Origin: Diphasiastrum complanatum
Lineage: Eukaryota > Streptophyta > Lycopodiopsida > Lycopodiales > Lycopodiaceae
NCBI GenBank assembly: GCA_029204225.1
Contig: CM055106.1
Location: 3,402,665-3,466,664 of the forward strand
Length of the DNA stretch: 64,000 nt
Direction: 5' to 3'
Below, in pieces: positions 22,491-34,466 of the stretch. The translations under genes were made by a program, and so were the position numbers. The notes below the pieces were generated by a model. That model was not told the origin of the DNA. It saw nothing but the letters and a program-made list of their open reading frames with translations, and did not search any database. Position 1 is the stretch's first letter. Every line of letters begins with the position of its first letter.

Positions 22491-23829
22491 CTAATAGTTG
22501 TTTAACTTTATACATACAATCTTCATACCTTTCATCTGCGGTTGCAAGATGTTGACCTCATTCAAATTATCTTGAATCATTTATATATTATTTTTGAGAA
22601 CATATTGCCATTAATGTGATATTATCAATTCCGTCTCTGATCTTTTGTAGCTTGAGTAAAGTGGAAGAATGATGACTACCATTAATGACTAATTTTGTGT
22701 GCAGTTACCTCAAATCAAAGAGCTGAAGAAAACAGCACATTACGTCATTAAGATTTGTACATAATAGTCCTGAAATAATTCAAGAGCATTGGTACCATAG
22801 ATCCGTATGAGTTTCTTGATTCCATTCGAAATCTGGGGTGAGTCCCCACATTTTCTTTTATAGAATTTTTTTTTTAAAAGGCATGTGTATTGGACATAAA
22901 AAACACTGAGGGCCACTTGTTTGTGGAGGGTGTTTGGTGGTGGTTCATGTCGTGTAGGCATAGTGTCATCTATGGGTGGCATAGATGGAACTGACGTGAT
23001 GGTGGATGGTGGGATGATCCGAATGCTTATGGAATGGAGGTGGATGGTTTGGATGGAACCACCATGGTGGTGGATGATTGTCAAGCCTATTAGAGAAGCT
23101 AAATGTGGGTGGTGTTGTAACATGGGCTGTAATAAGTGTTGTTGTTGCATGCACCTTGTTGGAAGGGGCATGTCTTGTTGTCACTAGTCCATAGAGCTCT
23201 ACCATTGAATGTGAAGGGTTGCAAGCAATTGTTAGCATTGCCACCATAGTTTATCCACTATTGCCCAGTGTAAAATATGCTCATAAGTATGTGTTGGAAA
23301 GCACATAAAAAGTTAAACGAACAAGGAAATTGTGCACACAAAACAAAAATGATGTAAAGTTCCACACAAGTTTTTGGTTTTTAAAAATGTGCTATTCTAT
23401 GTTCAACATGTCAAAGTTCAAAGGTCCGTTTATTCCTTAATTTGGTACCATAATTTTCAATGTCTTGAAAGATTAGCCACATTATGGGGTATCATAAATA
23501 GGGTACGTCATAGTGACAAAAGGTTTCCAAGATAGAGTACTAATTTAGGTTATGATATTATGTTTTTTAATGATATTTTTTGTTTGACCAGTAATGGTAG
23601 TTGACCTAATTTTTGTAAATTTGAAATCTATGTAGTTTTGAGTGTGTAGTCGAGCAATATTAGTAAAATTGATGCGCTTCGGACTGCCTAGTCTGAGGTT
23701 TATTTTATTGCATTCATTCATGATTACTCAAAAAGGCTCAGGTACATTTTATAAAACATAAGTCATCGCAAGCCATTGATAATTTTGTTTGAGTTCAAGA
23801 ATCTAGCTGAAAATCAGAGAAGAACATCA
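22491..23829. other. Intergenic, no gene recognised
   Basis: Bases 22920-23180 are strikingly GGT/ATGG-rich and open on both strands, which reflects base skew rather than a gene. The rest is AT-rich. Confidence 0.55.
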
Positions 23830-25200
23830 AAGTCCTAAGGAGTGTTTGAGGTAAAGAACATAATTCTAAATCTTGCAAGGAAAATGGCTTTAGGAGGCAG
23901 CTAACAACGTCTTATGGTCCTGAACACAATGGCTTAGCAAATAGAAAGAATCGAACATTGGCCAAATGTGCTAGGAGTATGATAACTGGAAAAGATTTGA
24001 CAAATTCTTAGTGTTGTAGTGATTGTGATCACTATGTGAATAAGTGTATAGTGGTCACAAACCTAACATTGCACTTTGACTGTTTGGATGCATAACATAT
24101 ACACATTTGAATCCAAGATCACGTATTACTTTTGTGGCAAGAAAAACTACTATGCATCCCCTTCAAGAGAAGAGTGCACAAGGAAAGCAAGCTAATTTTA
24201 GTAAAGAAGAAGAAGATGACGATGATAATGAGAAGTTGTCATTTATGATGTCTCATATTTTATTGACAAGCTTCAAAGTTGAGGATCCTTGGTGGATAGA
24301 TAGTGGGGCAAGCTCCCACATGACAGGTCACAAAGAGCACTTCTCTCAACTCTTACATGATGTTGAACGTAAAAAAGTCAAATGACTTTGAATGCAAGAT
24401 GAGTTTTGGATCTATCAAGATGACATTCTTGAAGGTATGCTGTATGTTCATAACATTACAAAAGATTTGTTAAGTGTTGGGCAACTTTTGGACAATTGTT
24501 TTATTTTTGAATTAGATAGAAATTTTTTATTGATGAAAAAGAGCAAGAATGTCATTGTTGAAGGGACAATATATGGGAGCCTTTCAAGCTTGATGCATGT
24601 GTGAAAATTAACCAATTTGTGATGATTGTTGAGGAAGAGATTTTACAAGTGTCATGCACAAGACTTGGGGTCACCCGAATTTTGAATTCATGGAGGCTAT
24701 GTGTAAGGAGGAGCTTTTGAATATATTATTGCTAAGATGTAGTAAGGCTTGTGAGGCATGTGCATTAGCTAATGCTCATATGTGGAGCTATGGCACAAGA
24801 GATCGGGTCATTCCAATTTCCAATCCATGGAGGCTATGTGTAAGGAAGAGCTTGCTTTTGGGTTGCCTAGATCCTTGATAAGATGTGATAAGGCTTGTGA
24901 GGCATGTGCATTATAGGTTTTCTTTCTCAAGATTCACTATATAGTCATCATAACCTTTACAATTGATTTACTTTGATTTGTGCTTTGCTAGTACAAGAAG
25001 CAATGGCGGATCTAGTTCGGTTACTGATTCTAGTCAAACTTTTTTGTTCCATGTCAAGGAGTGTTTCTTTGAATCCTTTAAGGCTTGCACAAAAGTCCAA
25101 TAGATGTACACTTGTAAAATCAAGAAGATCCATGTTTTCTAATATCGAAGAGATTTAGGAAAGATTGAAACCTTCCAATAAAATTCAAGAAGTTGAGAGA
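23830..25200 (+). pseudogene. Rearranged Ty1/copia fragments (integrase, protease, pre-integrase)
   Basis: The pieces are in the wrong order. At 23890-24000 an integrase tail (GPEHNG then RKNRT and RSMITGKDL across frameshifts) precedes the Gag/protease part. At 24107-24380 a knuckle-like piece leads to WWIDSGASSHMTG, an intact copia protease active site. At 24392-24600 follows LYVHNITKDLLSVGQLL, then the pre-integrase KTWGHPNFEFMEAMC region with a tandem duplication (24668-24914), then fragments of integrase. Many stops. Integrase upstream of protease implies two insertions or a rearrangement. Confidence 0.82.
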
Positions 25201-25789
25201 GAAGAGATGTAAGATAAACATGTAGGTGGTATAGGTTTCTACCAATGTTAGGTGTGACTCATGCAAATTCTTACAAAAAGCAGATTCTAGATCAATGAAA
25301 AATTCAGAAGGAATTTACAAGCAAGTCTTACAATGACAGAACGCCAAAAACAATTGCTTGAACTACGTGAAATTCGTAAAGTGTGAAACATAGTTTGTCG
25401 TATTTTCACTTGTTTGCATAAGTTAACAGTACTGAAATCAGACAAATTCAATCAATTTTTTTTTTCAAAGACAAAAGATGATCATAATTACTATTTATGT
25501 TCAACTATAAGGCTTGATTTGAAAAGTTATTCTAATTTTTTTTGGGAACAACTGAAGTATGGTGTAAAACTTTCAGAGGCATTCATGCAGTTGGAAATTC
25601 AAGACTTGCTTGTATTCACCTACATATAGAGAACTTGATGATTCACTAATAGGTCCTATAGTGGCGGATTTGGATGGTTCTTTCTCTAGTCTTTTGTACA
25701 CTCTGGTCTGGATGAATACATACATTGTGGATGCCTTGAGTTCTCCTACCACACTCATTAAATGCAACGAGGTTGGAAACCTCTCCTTG
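25201..25789. other. Intergenic, degraded retroelement DNA
   Basis: AT-rich with a T-run. The minus-strand end (25767-25573) joins the gypsy fragment that follows, but shows no domain. Confidence 0.4.
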
Positions 25790-26715
25790 TTTCTATTTCC
25801 TCATTGGACACATCTTGTATGGGTGTCTGTACCCACAATCTCGGCAAGGTGGTACGAAGTTGCCTTGCAGCTTGTTAGGGCACTGGACAATTCTATGATT
25901 CTCTCCACATCCATAACATTTAACGAGAGCTCTGAATCCTGTACCACGAAGCTGGTTAGCATAGATTGGTATCAACTCACCATTCGCTCTGTCTATGAAA
26001 TGCACTGGGACTGAGTTCGGTGCCTCTTCCTCGCGACAGTAGGGTTCTTCGGTCACTTCGACCAAGTTTCACAGCTGCTGAGCAGCTAGTTGTGGGTTCC
26101 TCACTACTATTCCTTGGGTTTTGGGGGGAATAGGTGGCGATGCCAATCTAGCCGGTGGTTGGGGTAAGGCACTTTGTCGTTGTGCCAATGGGGCGGGATT
26201 CAATGTTGTATCGACAATCTGTTGTGTCATGATTGCTCATATTACAGAGATGGCAATATCGCGTGGGCTGCTCTAACCTCTGTCTTAACTGCGGGCATTC
26301 GTTCTATGTGTGCTTGTCTACGAAGTGTGAACACCAAGTGGACTCTCTCCTAGGATATGCGTGCGTAGGTCCTGGATTGCAAGCCTTTCAGCTTTTGGTC
26401 TATAGCCACGGTAAGGTTAGTGGTGAGCTTTCTGAATTGCTCATGGCTCTGGGTGTGCAACTCTCTATGGCAGATATGATGGTGTCAGCACTATTGGCCA
26501 TAGAGGTGGAAACATCATCGTGAAGCTTATCCTTAGATTTGGCTCTTTGTTCTTTTTAGTGTCGTCTCTCTTGGTCGGAGTTATCAGAGTCCGAACTAGT
26601 GCTTTCACTATCATCGACTCTCTTGATGGCATCAACGCAAGCCGGTTGAAAAGACACATACTTGTCTCTTCGTTTAATTTGTTGCCCAATTCCCTTGGGT
26701 AGTCTTGCCTTGGTA
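25790..26715 (-). pseudogene. Ty3/gypsy gag fragment with two zinc knuckles
   Basis: Minus-strand reading 26065-25793 carries CYGCGENHRIVQC and CRDCGYRHPYKMC, a full CX2CX4HX4C knuckle followed by a variant one, as in gypsy Gag nucleocapsids that bind RNA. The upstream part (26650-26560) has ACVDAIKRVDDSEST followed by Asp/Ser, like CDAIKEEDDGSDVDE in the fragment at 37830-39180, so they are the same lineage. It is fused in frame to a copia RT at about 26715. Confidence 0.78.
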
Positions 26716-28070
26716 CTATTGCTGAAAAACAATGTATTGTCAATATACAAGGTGATGATAATGAAGGAATGCTGCACTGACTTGAAATTCGAAGCCATGT
26801 TGGATGAGGAATGTGTTGTCCTTTGAAACCAAGCTCTTGCTGATTGTTTCAAGCCATAAAGTGCCTTGTGGAGTTTACAAACATGATTTTTCATACCTTC
26901 GAGAATGTATCCCTCGGGCTGTACCATGTAGATGTCTTCTTCTATAACTCCATTTGGATAAGCTATTACATCGAGTTGATGTACTACGAGGCCGGACGCA
27001 ACAACAAATGATAAGAGGACTCGGATTGATGAATGCTTGACTACTGGACTGAATGTCTCATCATAGTTGATGTTTGGGATCTGAGAAAATCCTTTGGCTA
27101 CTAGTCGAGATTTCCTTCGATCAATACTCTCGTCAACTTTATACTTGATCTTGAAGACCCATTTGCAATCGATAAGATTGCTGCCAATAGGTAGTTTGAC
27201 CAATGACTATGTCTGGTTCTTGATCAGAGAGGAATACTCTCTGTCCATAGTTTCTCTCTAGAGTTCGGAGTCTGATTGGCTAAGTGCCTCTTCGACTATA
27301 ATTGGTTCCTACATTAAAAGACATGTAGACTAAATAATATACCTTGTGGGCTGTGTGCGCACTCGATGTGATCTTCTTGGAGGTCGCATCGGCTAATGAT
27401 CCATTCCTTGGTTGGGTTGTTGCTAAGTAAAAGCAATGTCTTCTTTTGATTTGTTGTCAAATAGTTGGTCGACTATCAGCACGATGGAGCCTGAGGCTTG
27501 AATTGTCCTGTTGGTGGCAGGTGTTGAGGTTTTGCATGGAACTTTACCTTTGCCTTTGAAGTCGATGAACTGATCCTTGATAAAGACAATATCCCTGCTG
27601 AATAAAATCTGTTGGGCATCAAGGTCGTACAACTTGTAGGTATTGTCGGAGGAAGTATAACCGATCAGGATGGTCTTTAGACTTTGGAAGTCGGATTTCT
27701 TCCTTTTCTCCTTTGGGATCTGTGCGTAGGCGATGCAACCGAATACTCGTAGGTTCTTTAATGAATGCTTAGATCCTGTCCAAATCTCAAGGGATGTTTT
27801 GCTTGAGAGGGCCTTGGTCAAACATCTGTACTGGATGTAAGCTACAGTGGAAACAGCTTTAGCCCAGAAGCTCTTTGGCAATGATGCATGTGCCAACATG
27901 CATTTTTCTGACTCGACCATGGTACAATTCTTCCTCTCGGCTAAGCCGTTTGACTGAGGTGAATAGGGAGTGATAAATTGCTGTTCAATGTCTTGGATCT
28001 AGTAGTACTCCTTGAATTTTTAGTAGAGATATACTCTCCATTGTTTTCGGACCTCAGGGCTTTGATTCTT
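26716..28070 (-). pseudogene. Ty1/copia integrase C-terminal part and reverse transcriptase N-terminal part
   Basis: Reading from 28000 leftwards on the minus strand: PYSPQSNGLAERKNCTMVE (integrase, with the catalytic Glu region), LPKSFWAKAVSTVAYIQYR and VFGCIAYAQIPKEKR (27920-27423), a linker, then RT (27203 down): CKWVFKIKYKVDESIDRRKS, FSPVVKHSSIRVLLS, ALYGLKQSARAW and YIDNTLFFSN. The catalytic Y[VI]DD is YIDN here, a mutated Asp. The RT is cut off and runs into gypsy gag sequence. The protease and RNase H are absent. Confidence 0.88.
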
Positions 28071-28360
28071 GATTTTCTCAAGAGTAGTCAATAGAGTGAA
28101 AAATTGGTAAGATTTGATTGTAAGTAGATTTTACATCATCTTATCTTCATTCCAACTTTGTGAGGGAGTGCTAGAACTGAGATTAAAAGTCCATTTGTTG
28201 GATTAGAAATCTAATTTGAGTGAACCACTACAAGTGTGAGACCTTTGTGAGTTTCAAAGCCAATCAAATCTATTTCTTGTGTGTAGAATTCACTAGTAAG
28301 ATTGCACGAATCTTGGCTCGACACATTGGGAGATTGCAAAACAAATATTAACAAAGGATT

Positions 28361-28921
28361 ATGGTTTGTGTTATTGTTGTGATGCAGGTTTTCAGATGCT
28401 GTCCTACAATGATGCTAGCTGAGCATCCCTCAAGGATGACTGTAAAAGTGTCTGCATCAAGAGCGACAATTCTTTGGGTCAGCAAGAAGCAGACCATTGT
28501 GGCTCAGTCATCCTGCGAAGCAGAGTATGTCGCAGCAGCAAAAATGGCCAAGGAGATAATTTGGCTTAGACAATTCCTGGACGAATTGGGTGAAACAAGC
28601 AACAAATCTCTGGTTTTGCAGATGGACAACACATCTGCAATGCATCTGACGAAAGACCCTGTGTTTCACTCAAGGACGAAACACATTGCGATCAAGTATC
28701 ACTTGATCAGGGATCTGATTGGCAAGAAGATGTTGCAGACCACCTTCATTGGAACGAAAGACATGGTTGCTGACATTTTCACAAAGGCCCTAGACAAAGG
28801 TCTATTCGAGAGACAGAGGAGCAGCCTTGGAGTCGTCAAGCTATCATGCTTTGAGAGGGAGCTGAAGAAACATTGTGTTTCTAATGCCAAAGCTTTGCTA
28901 GCCTTCAATTTAGAACTTTGA
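28361..28921 (+). pseudogene. Ty1/copia RNase H, C-terminal end of pol
   Basis: The frame contains ILWVSKKQTIVAQSSCEAEY with the conserved Glu of CEAEY, MDNTSAMHLTKDPVFHSRTK, MVADIFTKALDKGLF and a final ELKKHC tail before TGA. A frameshift separates it from the upstream GFSDA piece (28385-28440). Opposite strand to the neighbouring copia fragment, so it is a separate insertion. The RNase H itself is unusually intact. Confidence 0.87.
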
Positions 28922-30239
28922 CAAAAGGCGACACGACTCGACACGACATGACACAACACGACATGACACAAAATTAGTCGTGCTCCCACGAACAGCCAAG
29001 AAGATCAGCCAATTGCCATGGGGTGCAGATACCTGATCTGATATCATGACATCATTAGATCGTGGCTAATATGCCACTCTTGTAATTCGCGAATTAGTTG
29101 TAGATGTTTAATTTTTCTAATCTGTAAGTTACAAGAACGCGACACAAAATTGTTCGCGAACTATTACTTTCTGGTTGATGCATATTACAGTAAGTCTAAT
29201 GCTAATAGGCAAGACAAGATGTCAGAAGACAAAAATTACAGAATATGAATCCGCCTGCGTATTACATGCTAGAAATTCACCTAAATTTATAGAGGAAGTC
29301 ACTTTTGCTATGTATTCCATCTCTCCATAGTGAGAAGATAGATTATTTTTGGAGCTCATTGGCAATCTTGAGCTACTCCACTATGTACATTGAGTTTTTG
29401 TGATCAAATGCAACCAAATCAATTTGTACTTGTTTATCAGCTTGCAGGCCGTACTATAGCCTGTAGTACACATATGCCAAGTCAGATTAATGCTATTGAT
29501 TGTTCTTGCTTGTTGTTTGTCAAATTGCCAATCTAGATCAACTTTTTTGTCTCTGATATTTTGATAAATTGCTAAGCAAGCATCCAATCACTCTTGTGGA
29601 TCTTTTGTAGATCCATTTATAGTCCTAAAGAACAGTACTTTCCCAAATACTAGGATGGATTGAAGTACTGTAATTATTAATATCTATCAGTACATGGTTG
29701 TAGAAGCAATATTCTACCTAATAACTTCAAAAAATAAATAAATAATCATGTTTTTTGAGTGCATGAATGCATGCTGGGGTCATGCGACTTTGGCCTGAGA
29801 TTCTTAGAGTTGATTTTGGGTCATGTTAGGCTACTATTGATTCTCTTACATGGCCTCACATGTGTGGGACCCACTTGTGTACACAATTTACACTATTCTA
29901 CATGGTTTTTGATCAAGCTAGATTTGTCAATTTTTGGCAATTCTTCACACTCCTCAAATTTAGCTTGATCTATTAACAACTCTTTTGCTAGAGGAATGAA
30001 TGCTTTTAGAAGTGTCTAGAAAATCCAGCTACAAACAAGGAACTTTTGAGACTCCAATAGAGAATGATGTCCACGAAGGATCTTTCACCACCTCTTAAAA
30101 GATCCCTGTTCCATAAACGTGTCTATATACATGTAGCACACTTTAAAAACTATACATCATGCCAAGACATGGATTCCAAGGATAGAGATACATCAATTCT
30201 ACTAAGTGCATACATGATTTTGCCAAAGACAACTTGCCT
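28922..30239. other. Intergenic, partly LTR-like
   Basis: Bases 28929-28973 are short tandem repeats of ACACGACATGACAC type just after the RNase H stop and may be the start of its LTR. No TG...CA pair or second LTR was found. The remainder is AT-rich with no gene. Confidence 0.4.
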
Positions 30240-31607
30240 TGCTTGATCCATATGATTGAGCCTTGATGGCTCCATCTTGATACTCATGGTTCTTCTTGGA
30301 GTCCTCGGGTCTTGAGCTTGCTCCTCCACTTGACTTGAGTCCAAACCATCAATGAAATTGAATAAGGTGTTGATCCAAAGGTGCTTCTTCAAGTTTACAA
30401 ATCTTCCACTCTTGAAAGATCACATTTCCACCATTGACAACTTCTTTGGTGAAAAACATGTAGATCCTACAATCTCTACTTGAAGAGCAAAACATTACCA
30501 TTATTTCTACCATTGAAGTAGGATAATCTTTGGTCCTTACATTGGAATTATCATGCACAAAGCATGTGGACCCAAAGATTTTCAATACAAATGATGTTTC
30601 ATATTTTATGACACTATTCAAACTATTACAAAAATAGTTATCCAATGAAATTGCTTTATCAACAACAAATGTAGATTGGAAAGCATCTAAATTCATTGTC
30701 TTGTCATAAAAAGTTCTAAACACCATCAATCTTAAAGATGAGAGACAAGCCACTTCATGTATACTATGTATGAACAAATCAAATATAGTAGACTCTCCAA
30801 TGCTCACCACCCTTGCAAGATGCACACTTGAATGGACAATTTGCATGCAATTTGATAACTCGGCCTTTGTCATTCTAGACCTCCTTGGAACTCTCACTTT
30901 GAGGCTGATCCTCAAGATCTTCCTCCTTTTGATGCTCCTCCTCCATGCTAGCAAGATCACACTTTGCCAAGATCTCCACTTGAGTGATCTCCTCCTTTGC
31001 CAAGCTCACATTCTCAAAAGCAATATTAGCTTCCAATTTAAACAATCTTCCATATTTAAATCCTTTTGCAATGCAAACATCATTCTTCAAAATGGAACAA
31101 ACTCCATGCTTAAAGTGGACATTTAAACCACTTTCCAAAAGTTGACCTACACTTAGCATATTCTTGGTAATTGATGGTACATAAAGGACATTTTCTAGAT
31201 CCATACTTATTGAGGATTCTAGATACAAATAGATGGTACCAACACCATCTATCCTACACTCATCATCAGTTGCAATAAAGACAAACTTTTTAGCATCATT
31301 GAATGAGTGTAAGGTTGAGAAAAAGTCATTTTCACAAGTCATGTGGGAGCTATCCCCACCATCAATCCACCAAGTGTCTCTTGAACTGCCATTGCTTGTT
31401 GGTGAGGATGTAGATGCCATCAAGAATACATCTCCTTCATCATCCTCCTCTTCATGTGCATGGTTTCCTTGTTTGTCCTCCTCCTCTTGTGCTTTTGCCT
31501 CTTGTAGCATTCGGATGCAAAATGCCCCTTCTTCCCACAAAAGAAGCATTTTAGCTTTGACATGTCCTTTGCCCTTGAACTTGATGTTTGATCCTCTCTG
31601 ATACCAA
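30240..31607 (-). pseudogene. Ty1/copia element remnant: primer site, zinc knuckle, protease, partial pol
   Basis: A primer-binding site (ATTGGTATCAGAGAG on the minus strand, 31594-31608) adjoins the LTR at 31610. Immediately after it come a Gag zinc knuckle KLKCFFCGKKGHFASEC and an acidic linker. The protease region follows as WWIDGGDSSHMTCENDFF, where the usual DSGASSHMT has Gly and Asp changes, then LENVLYVPSITKNMLSVGQL. Integrase pieces are short and frame-shifted. The Gag N-terminus is missing between the primer site and the knuckle. RT and RNase H are absent. Confidence 0.84.
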
Positions 31608-31609
31608 TC

Positions 31610-32770
31610 TGATGGGGGCGATGGAGTATGGAGAACGCAAACGAAGAAGAGAGTAGGAATATTTGTGGAACAGCTCTCCCGCTACAATGGGGTCCTAGAT
31701 GCAAAAAATAGTCCAATAGAATGTTTATGCTTAGTATAATCACAACTTAAATGTTCCGTCGTCCAACAGGATCTTATAAATTAGTTCATACTCACAAAAA
31801 CAAAAATGAGTACCGTCCATCGAAGAGATAAGAAATGGTTTGTGTGTGGTATTACTAAAAAATGGATTTAGTCAGAAGTTTAGTTCTAAAATAGATTGAA
31901 AGAGCAGTATGACAGCGCAAGTTTCTCAGGCGTCAAAGACATCCATTGTTAGGAAGTGGCTGGGAACATTCCTTGTTGAAAATAGACGATTGTCGATATT
32001 TTTCTCTCTCTTCAAAATTTTGCGAAAAAGTCGACAGTGTCCTTAAAAAGTCGACAGTGCCCTTAAAAAGCTGACAATGGCCTTAAAAAGATGAACCTGC
32101 TCTTAAAACAGTTTAACTTCTTCAAAATAGTTGAAAGGAAGAAGCTAAAGGCAAAAAGCCGACACTGTCGCAAAACGCCGACACTCTCGCATTTCGAAAA
32201 AAATGCAAAAAGTCGATACCGTTGAAAATAGTTGAACTGTTGAACTATGCTGAAGTGTCTTTCAGAAAAAGCTGACACTTTCACATTTCAAAAAAAGCCG
32301 ACACTGTCGCATTTCGAAAAAAATCGACACTGTTAAAAACATTGTTTATTTCTGCAGACTGTTGCGACACTTAGTGTATTCTACAGACTATTGCGACACT
32401 TATTGTATTTCTACAGACTGTTGTGACACTTAGTGTATTTCTATAGAGTTGTTCTAAATGCTAATTCGTGGAAGTCCTTGAAGATGGCTAAGTCTTCAAT
32501 GATCTTCAAATAATTGAACTTAACATTTGAACTTGAAATATGATAGGATTGGTTAACCTTTGTTGGAGATCAGCCGAAAGTCCATTGTAGATGTTCTTCA
32601 AATAATTTGGTTGTCTAAGTTATGATTTATGTAGGTATCAAATGAACAGACGTAGAACCAAAGTTGGTCTCACCTAATCCTAGATCAACGATCAATAAAT
32701 GTGCAGGAAGAATCTTAAAATAGAAATTAGTCATTCATCAAGGAGACAACTGTGGACTTAATTTTCAACA
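31610..32770 (-). mobile_element. Ty1/copia LTR, 1161 bp, flanked by element sequence on both sides
   Basis: The + orientation starts TGATGGGGGCGATGG and ends ATTTTCAACA (TG...CA). The first 340 bp match 36947-37285 closely. A purine-rich tract (minus-strand TTAAGGGCGAC, 32771-32781) adjoins the right edge and a tRNA-Met-type primer site adjoins the left edge. So it is both the 3' LTR of the element at 32771-36946 and the 5' LTR of the remnant at 30240-31607. Confidence 0.82.
31985..32455. repeat. Minisatellites inside the copia LTR
   Basis: Two kinds are present. At 31985-32340 there are degenerate copies of a GTCGACAGTGTCCTTAAAAA-like unit (also GCCGACACTGTCGCATTTCG). At about 32356-32450 there are three copies of a 30-31 bp unit containing AGACTGTTGCGACACTTAGT and GTATTTCTAC. 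Confidence 0.75.
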
Positions 32771-33140
32771 GTCGCCCTTAAGGTCACGGTTGGTGCCTTG
32801 GTATCTTCGTCAGGTTCAGCATTTTGAGAAACTTCTAATGCTTGATCCTGGGAAGCGCTTTGGTGAAGATGTCTGCGACCATTTCTATTGTGGAACAGTA
32901 TTGAAGGATCACTTGCCCTGAGAAAACTTTCTCTCGAATGAAATGATACTGGATTTTTATGTGCTTGGATTTGCCATGAAATTTGGGATTCAATATTGAA
33001 ATACAACTCAAGTTGTCACACAGAATGGTGATAGTATTGAGCTGAGTGTGATGTAAGCCGTGAAGTAATAACCTGATCCCTATAGTTTCTTTTGAAGCTT
33101 GACATTCGGAGGTAGATTTTCTAGTAGAGAACGTTCCTCC
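32771..33140 (-). pseudogene. Copia RNase H region, frame-shifted
   Basis: On the minus strand after the RT stop, the frame recovers SECQASKETIGIR, then TILCDNLSCISIL, FHGKSKHIKIQYHFIREKV and MVADIFTKALPR across frameshifts, followed by a polypurine-like tract and the LTR. It would degrade the RNA of RNA:DNA hybrids. The catalytic regions are partly intact but not in one frame. Confidence 0.78.
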
Positions 33141-34130
33141 TCATTCTGAGTCAAAGTAGCCTTGCAGGACGAGTGGGTCGATAACATTTCCATCATAACA
33201 TAAAGTGTGATCTAAACTTCTCTGAATATAAGTCATTACTCTCTTTAATGCTTTCCAATGGGAGATTCTAGGATTAGACATGAATTGACTTAACGTGCTA
33301 ACAGTGTATGCTAAATCTGGTCTAGTACACATCATTGCATACATCAATGATCCTATTGGTGAATGATAAGGGTACTTCACTATGTCGAGTAATTTACTAT
33401 TAAAATCAGCACAAGTAGGTTTAGTCAATACTATACTTGGATCCATTGGAGTATCAATTGATTTGCAGTCAGAAATATGAAATTTTTCTAAAATGTCTTT
33501 TAGATATGCCCACTGGCTAAGATAGATTTTCTTCTGAAGTCTATTTCTAGTAATGTAAATTCCTAGCAAAGAATGGACAGCTCCTAAATCAGTCATGTCA
33601 AATTCCTTTGATAGATCACTCTTAGTAGTGTGCAGAAGAAAAGTGTCATTAGACAAGCTAAACACATCATCTACATAAAGAGCTATGTGAACTGAATTGG
33701 TGTCTATATGCTTCGAATAAACATTACAGTCAGCTGAATTCTTTGCAAATCCCAATTGAACGAGATAAGAGTTGATTCTATCGAACCATGCTCTTGCGGC
33801 CTGTTTTAGACTGTAGATTGCCTTGTGCAGCTTGCACACTTTGTGCTCTTGGCCTTTGACTTTGAATCCTTCTGATTGGAAGGTATACAACTCCTCTTCG
33901 ACGTTGTCATTGAGAAATGATGTCTTGACATCCATTTGGTACATTTCGAGTCCTTCCAAAGTTGCTAATGCAATCAAAGTCCTGATTGACTACATCTTGA
34001 TGACATGACTGAAATTTTATTGATAGTCCACTTCTTGGACTTGAGTGAACCCTTCATTAGAGTTAATCTTCTTCATGAAGATCCACTTGTTGTCAATAAC
34101 TCTCTTGTGAGTGGGAAAGTCGACTAGTGT
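33141..34130 (-). pseudogene. Copia reverse transcriptase, nearly full domain
   Basis: The 278-codon frame (33977-33141) carries YQMDVKTSFLNDNVEEELY, CKLHKAIYSLKQAARAWF, the catalytic YVDDVFSLSN, FDMTDLGAVHSLLGI and TRPDLAYTVSTLSQFMSNP. It is interrupted by stops at both ends (33140 and about 33985); the upstream RT start lies at 33985-34130. The YVDD active site is intact, so inactivation may be fairly recent. Confidence 0.9.
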
Positions 34131-34466
34131 CTAGGTCTGGTTCGTCAAAAGTGAGTTGTACTCGCTTTCCATAGCTTCTTGCCACTTCACAACATCCTTG
34201 GAGTTAATTGCTTCAGCTAGGCTTTCTGGTTTTTCTGATGAAGTCCAGAATGATTGAGGTGTATACCTCTCATGAACTGTCTGAGTCCGTGAGGATATGC
34301 GGACGTTTGGTTGATCAGGATGCGATGATGTTTCGTCTTGAATTTCTCCAGATCTGTTCGAACTGGCTTCTTTGGCTAGTAGTATAACCTTCATCTTGAA
34401 TTTCCAGAGATGGTAGTTATCTCCATCGAGTTTGTCAATGAGAGATGAACTAGATGATGGATCCAT
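34131..34466 (-). pseudogene. Gag N-terminus fused to the copia integrase-RT linker
   Basis: The frame starts MDPSSSSSLIDKLDGDNYHL and WKFKMKVILLAKE, a typical copia Gag N-terminus, then switches without a stop to RTQTVHERYTPQSFW and KDVVKWQEAMESEYNSLLTN, the sequence normally just before RT. The neighbouring element has its own Gag start at 36878, so this second Gag head in mid-pol is foreign. Internal deletion of a second element or template switching could produce it. Confidence 0.8.

Noticed and set aside
22921-23247. Met/Gly/Trp-rich and His/Pro-rich frames on opposite strands
   Set aside because: Both result from local GGT/ATGG skew. No domain or splice support is present.
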